This document shows, piece by piece, positions 41,354-43,974 of a stretch of DNA of 43,974 bases. The notes beneath the pieces are model-generated. The model made no database searches and was not told the origin of the DNA. It saw only the letters and a list, made by a program, of their open reading frames with translations. A program made the translations under genes and the position numbers. Numbering within the stretch: the first letter of the stretch is position 1; each line of letters opens with the position of its first letter. The DNA is from Myxococcota bacterium (lineage in GTDB: Bacteria > Myxococcota_A > UBA9160 > UBA4427). The stretch covers positions 1 through 43,974 of the forward strand of contig JANQEL010000171.1 of the NCBI GenBank assembly GCA_028278345.1, given 5' to 3'.

Positions 41354-43974
41354 ACGGCCCGATTGCGTGGTTCGCCCGCAATCACGTGGCGGCCAATCTC
41401 CTGCTCGGCGTGATCGTCGTGGCGGGGCTGGTCTCGCTTCCGCGCATGCCGCAGAAGTCCTTCCCCGACACCGACCTCAAGGCCATTACGGTGGGAGTCG
41501 AGTATCTCGGCGCGGCGCCCGAAGAAGTCGAGGAAGGCGTCTGCATCCGCATCGAAGAGGAACTCGAAGGCATCGAAGGGATCGAGCGCATCCGCTCGGT
41601 TTCGAACGAGGGCGCGTGCGCGGTCACCGTCGAGCTCTTCGACAACGCCGACGAGAATCGCGCTCTGGATGACGTGAAGAATCGCGTCGACTCGATCGAC
41701 ACCTTTCCCGAAGAAGCCGAAAAGCCGATCATCAATCTCGTTACGCCCCTGCGTTCGGTCATGGAGCTGGCGCTGACCGGGCCCGATGACGAACGAACGC
41801 TCAAGGTGCTCGGACAGCAGATCCGCGACGAGATTGCTGCCCTTCCCGAAGTCACCCAGGTCGAGCTGCAGAACACCCGGCCCTACGAGATCTCGATCGA
41901 GGTTTCGGAAGCCTCGTTGCAGCGCCACGGCCTTTCCTTCGACCAGCTCGCGAACGCGGTTCGCAAGGCCTCTCTCGACCTGCCGGGTGGGCGTATCAAG
42001 ACGGAAGGCGGCGAGGTGCTGCTGCGCACCAAGGGCCAGGCCTATTGGGGACGCGACTTCGAAGACCTCGTCGTGGTGACCCGGGCGGACGGCACCCGCG
42101 TTCACCTCTCCGAGGTGGCCACGGTGGTCGACGGCTTCGAAGACACCGACCAGAGCGTGCGCTTCAACGGCCGGCCAGCGGCGATCATCACTACCTACCG
42201 CATCGGCGAACAGGACATCCTCGAGATCACGGCGGCCTTGAACCGCTACCTCGACGAGGTGCGTGGGCGCCTGCCCCCCGGCGTCGAGCTCACGGTCTGG
42301 GACGACGGCAGCGAGATGCTGCGCGATCGCCTCGACACACTGCTCGCGAGCGCGCGTCAGGGTTTCCTGATGGTGCTCGTCGTGCTCGCGGTCTTCCTGC
42401 GTCCGCGGCTCTCGTTCTGGGTCAGCGTCGGGGTACCGGTTTCCTTCCTCGGGGCGATCGCCCTCGCCTATGCGCTGGGGTTTTCGATCGACGCGATCTC
42501 GCTCTTCGGCTTCATCCTCGTGCTCGGCATTCTGGTCGACGACGCGATCGTGGTGGGCGAGAGCGTCCATACCCATCAACGCGAAGGCGAGGCTGCCCGC
42601 GCGGGCACCGAGCGTGAACACGACCACGCTGCGGTCGAGCACGCTCACGTCGAGGAAGCCATCGCGGGGACGCGCAAGGTCGCGGTGCCCGTCATCTTTG
42701 GTGTGCTCACGACGGTCTCGGCCTTTTCGCCGCTGCTCGTGGGCCCGGGCACCATCGGCCAGATCCAACAGGTGATCGCATCGATCGTGATCTGCTGCCT
42801 GATCTTCTCGCTGATCGAATCGCAGTTGGTCCTGCCCGCGCATCTGAGCCACCGGAACGTCAATACCGCCGCCGGCGAGATCGGTCTGATGCTGGTCCCC
42901 ATGCTGGCGATCCTGATCCTCGGTCTCTCCTGGGATACGCGGAGCTTCATCGCGTTCGCGATCGCGGCTTTCACGATCCTCTACGCCTGGCATCTACACG
43001 GCGGTTTCGATCGCCTATCCGAGCGATTGATCGCCCTCCAGGGACGTTTCGCCGATGCCCTCGAAGCGTTCACCCGGGTGAGATTCAAGGCCTGGATCGA
43101 GCGCGCGATCTACTGGCGCTACACCACCGTCGCCATCGCGACCTCCGTGTTGATCGTGACCCTTTCGACGCTGGCTGCCGGGAAGCTCCCCTTTTCGTTC
43201 TTTCCGCCCCTCGAATCGGATCAGGTGACGGCCAAACTCACGATGCCTCTCGGCACGAGCGCGCGGGTCACCCGGGAAGCCGTGCGCCATCTCGAAGCGA
43301 CCGCTCTCGAAGTCAGTCGGCGACTCGAGGTCGAAGCGAACGAAGCCGGAAAGAACCCGCCCGTTCGCCACCTGCTCGCGATGGTGGGCGGCCAGCCGAT
43401 CTCGGAATCGGGGGGCCCGCCCTCAGCGGGACGCAGCAAGGCGATCGGCGGCCACGTCGGTGAAGTCACCCTGCAGTTGATTCCGAACCAGCAGCGCGAG
43501 ATCGACACCAAGGAGGTCGCCCGGATCTGGCGCGAACTGGCGGGATCGATCCCGGACGCCGTCGAGCTCTCGTTCAATACCACCCTCTTCTCCGCGGGCG
43601 AGGCGATCAACATCCAGCTCGAGGGCGACGATCTCGACGAACTCAAGGAAGTCGCTGCACGGCTGCGCGGTCAGCTCGCCGAATACGACGGCGTCGTCGA
43701 CATCACCGACTCCTTCCGCACCGGAAAGGCCGAGTTGAAGCTCGACATCCTGCCTTCGGGCGAAGTGCTGGGGCTCACCCTCGGTGATCTCGCCCGCCAG
43801 GTTCGCCAGGCCTACTACGGTGAGGAAGTGCAGCGCATCCAGCGCGGGCGCGACGACGTGCGCGTGATGCTCCGCTACACCGAAGCCGAACGCCGGACCC
43901 TGGGCTCGCTCAGCGACATGCGCATTCGCACCCCCGACGGATCGGAGGTGCCCTACGCCACCGTGGCCGACGCG
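41350..43974 (+). CDS. RND efflux transporter permease (3' end beyond window)
   Basis: Open from GTG 41350, inside the adaptor stop (GTGA), through the end of the window: 875 codons without a stop, against about 1030 for the family. It is a proton-driven AcrB/CusA-superfamily pump. The N-terminal helix is 'AANLLLGVIVVAGLVSLPRM'; periplasmic porter segments follow, then helices with the proton-relay pair Asp397-Asp398 in 'GILVDDAIVVGE', and the second half starts at 'RYTTVAIATSVLIVTLS'. Two oddities: a His/Glu-rich insertion after helix 4 (about 407-436) and an extra hydrophobic pair between helices 6 and 7 (about 511-549). The 'PQKSFPDTDL' start is that of the HAE-type rather than heavy-metal pumps. 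The substrate is unknown. Confidence 0.93.
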   Translation, partial: MNGPIAWFARNHVAANLLLGVIVVAGLVSLPRMPQKSFPDTDLKAITVGVEYLGAAPEEVEEGVCIRIEEELEGIEGIERIRSVSNEGACAVTVELFDNADENRALDDVKNRVDSIDTFPEEAEKPIINLVTPLRSVMELALTGPDDERTLKVLGQQIRDEIAALPEVTQVELQNTRPYEISIEVSEASLQRHGLSFDQLANAVRKASLDLPGGRIKTEGGEVLLRTKGQAYWGRDFEDLVVVTRADGTRVHLSEVATVVDGFEDTDQSVRFNGRPAAIITTYRIGEQDILEITAALNRYLDEVRGRLPPGVELTVWDDGSEMLRDRLDTLLASARQGFLMVLVVLAVFLRPRLSFWVSVGVPVSFLGAIALAYALGFSIDAISLFGFILVLGILVDDAIVVGESVHTHQREGEAARAGTEREHDHAAVEHAHVEEAIAGTRKVAVPVIFGVLTTVSAFSPLLVGPGTIGQIQQVIASIVICCLIFSLIESQLVLPAHLSHRNVNTAAGEIGLMLVPMLAILILGLSWDTRSFIAFAIAAFTILYAWHLHGGFDRLSERLIALQGRFADALEAFTRVRFKAWIERAIYWRYTTVAIATSVLIVTLSTLAAGKLPFSFFPPLESDQVTAKLTMPLGTSARVTREAVRHLEATALEVSRRLEVEANEAGKNPPVRHLLAMVGGQPISESGGPPSAGRSKAIGGHVGEVTLQLIPNQQREIDTKEVARIWRELAGSIPDAVELSFNTTLFSAGEAINIQLEGDDLDELKEVAARLRGQLAEYDGVVDITDSFRTGKAELKLDILPSGEVLGLTLGDLARQVRQAYYGEEVQRIQRGRDDVRVMLRYTEAERRTLGSLSDMRIRTPDGSEVPYATVADA

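Overview
The window is about 44 kb of GC-rich bacterial chromosome, densely packed and mosaic in gene orientation. It reads as an aerobic Gram-negative bacterium with a large genome. The outer membrane is shown by a two-partner-secretion transporter, a beta-barrel protein and an RND efflux system. Abundant acyl-CoA dehydrogenases, short-chain dehydrogenases and an acyl-CoA ligase point to lipid, terpenoid or steroid-like carbon use. The style fits Myxococcota, Binatota or similar 'deltaproteobacterial' lineages, but no 16S or other marker is present, so this is an impression only. I see no rRNA, tRNA, CRISPR, IS element, prophage or integrase, and no gap over 300 bp without a gene.

Layout. 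(1) 68-2378: two adjacent acyl-CoA dehydrogenase subunits, probably one heteromeric enzyme. (2) 2388-3671, minus: an APC-type amino acid permease. (3) 3761-14407: a surface locus with a TpsB transporter, a 1453-residue secreted protein combining a TPS/haemagglutinin N-domain, TPR repeats and a C-terminal CHAT protease domain, an acidic-linker outer-membrane protein, a membrane SGNH hydrolase and a GT39-like membrane glycosyltransferase with TPRs. This is the most unusual part of the window. (4) 14433-24554: small-molecule metabolism, with two alpha/beta hydrolases, an SDR, a 71-residue split-barrel-like protein, an acyl-CoA ligase, a YtcJ-type amidohydrolase, a class C beta-lactamase-like hydrolase preceded by a coupled mini-ORF, a halogenase-like flavoprotein and an acyl-CoA dehydrogenase. 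(5) 24727-25704: a cyclic-nucleotide-binding/GGDEF diguanylate cyclase. (6) 25885-30487: aconitase, an SDR and a membrane-anchored GST-like protein. (7) 30528-33654: a membrane sulfatase divergent from another acyl-CoA dehydrogenase. (8) 33667-37578, minus: a class III cyclase/NTPase/TPR protein followed 3 bp later by an AlkX/YcaQ DNA glycosylase-like gene. (9) 37857-39326: an HtrA-type periplasmic protease. (10) 39364-43974: a PsrA-like TetR regulator with two operator-like palindromes, an RND adaptor and an RND pump that runs off the window end.

How the genes fit together. The acyl-CoA dehydrogenases, ligase, SDRs, aconitase and fatty-acid-type repressor suggest coupling between lipid or terpenoid oxidation and efflux. 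The TPS-CHAT locus resembles an adhesin/glycosylation locus but delivers a predicted cysteine protease to the cell surface. The cyclase-ATPase and the cyclic-nucleotide-binding diguanylate cyclase could be two ends of a cNMP to c-di-GMP relay; this is inference.
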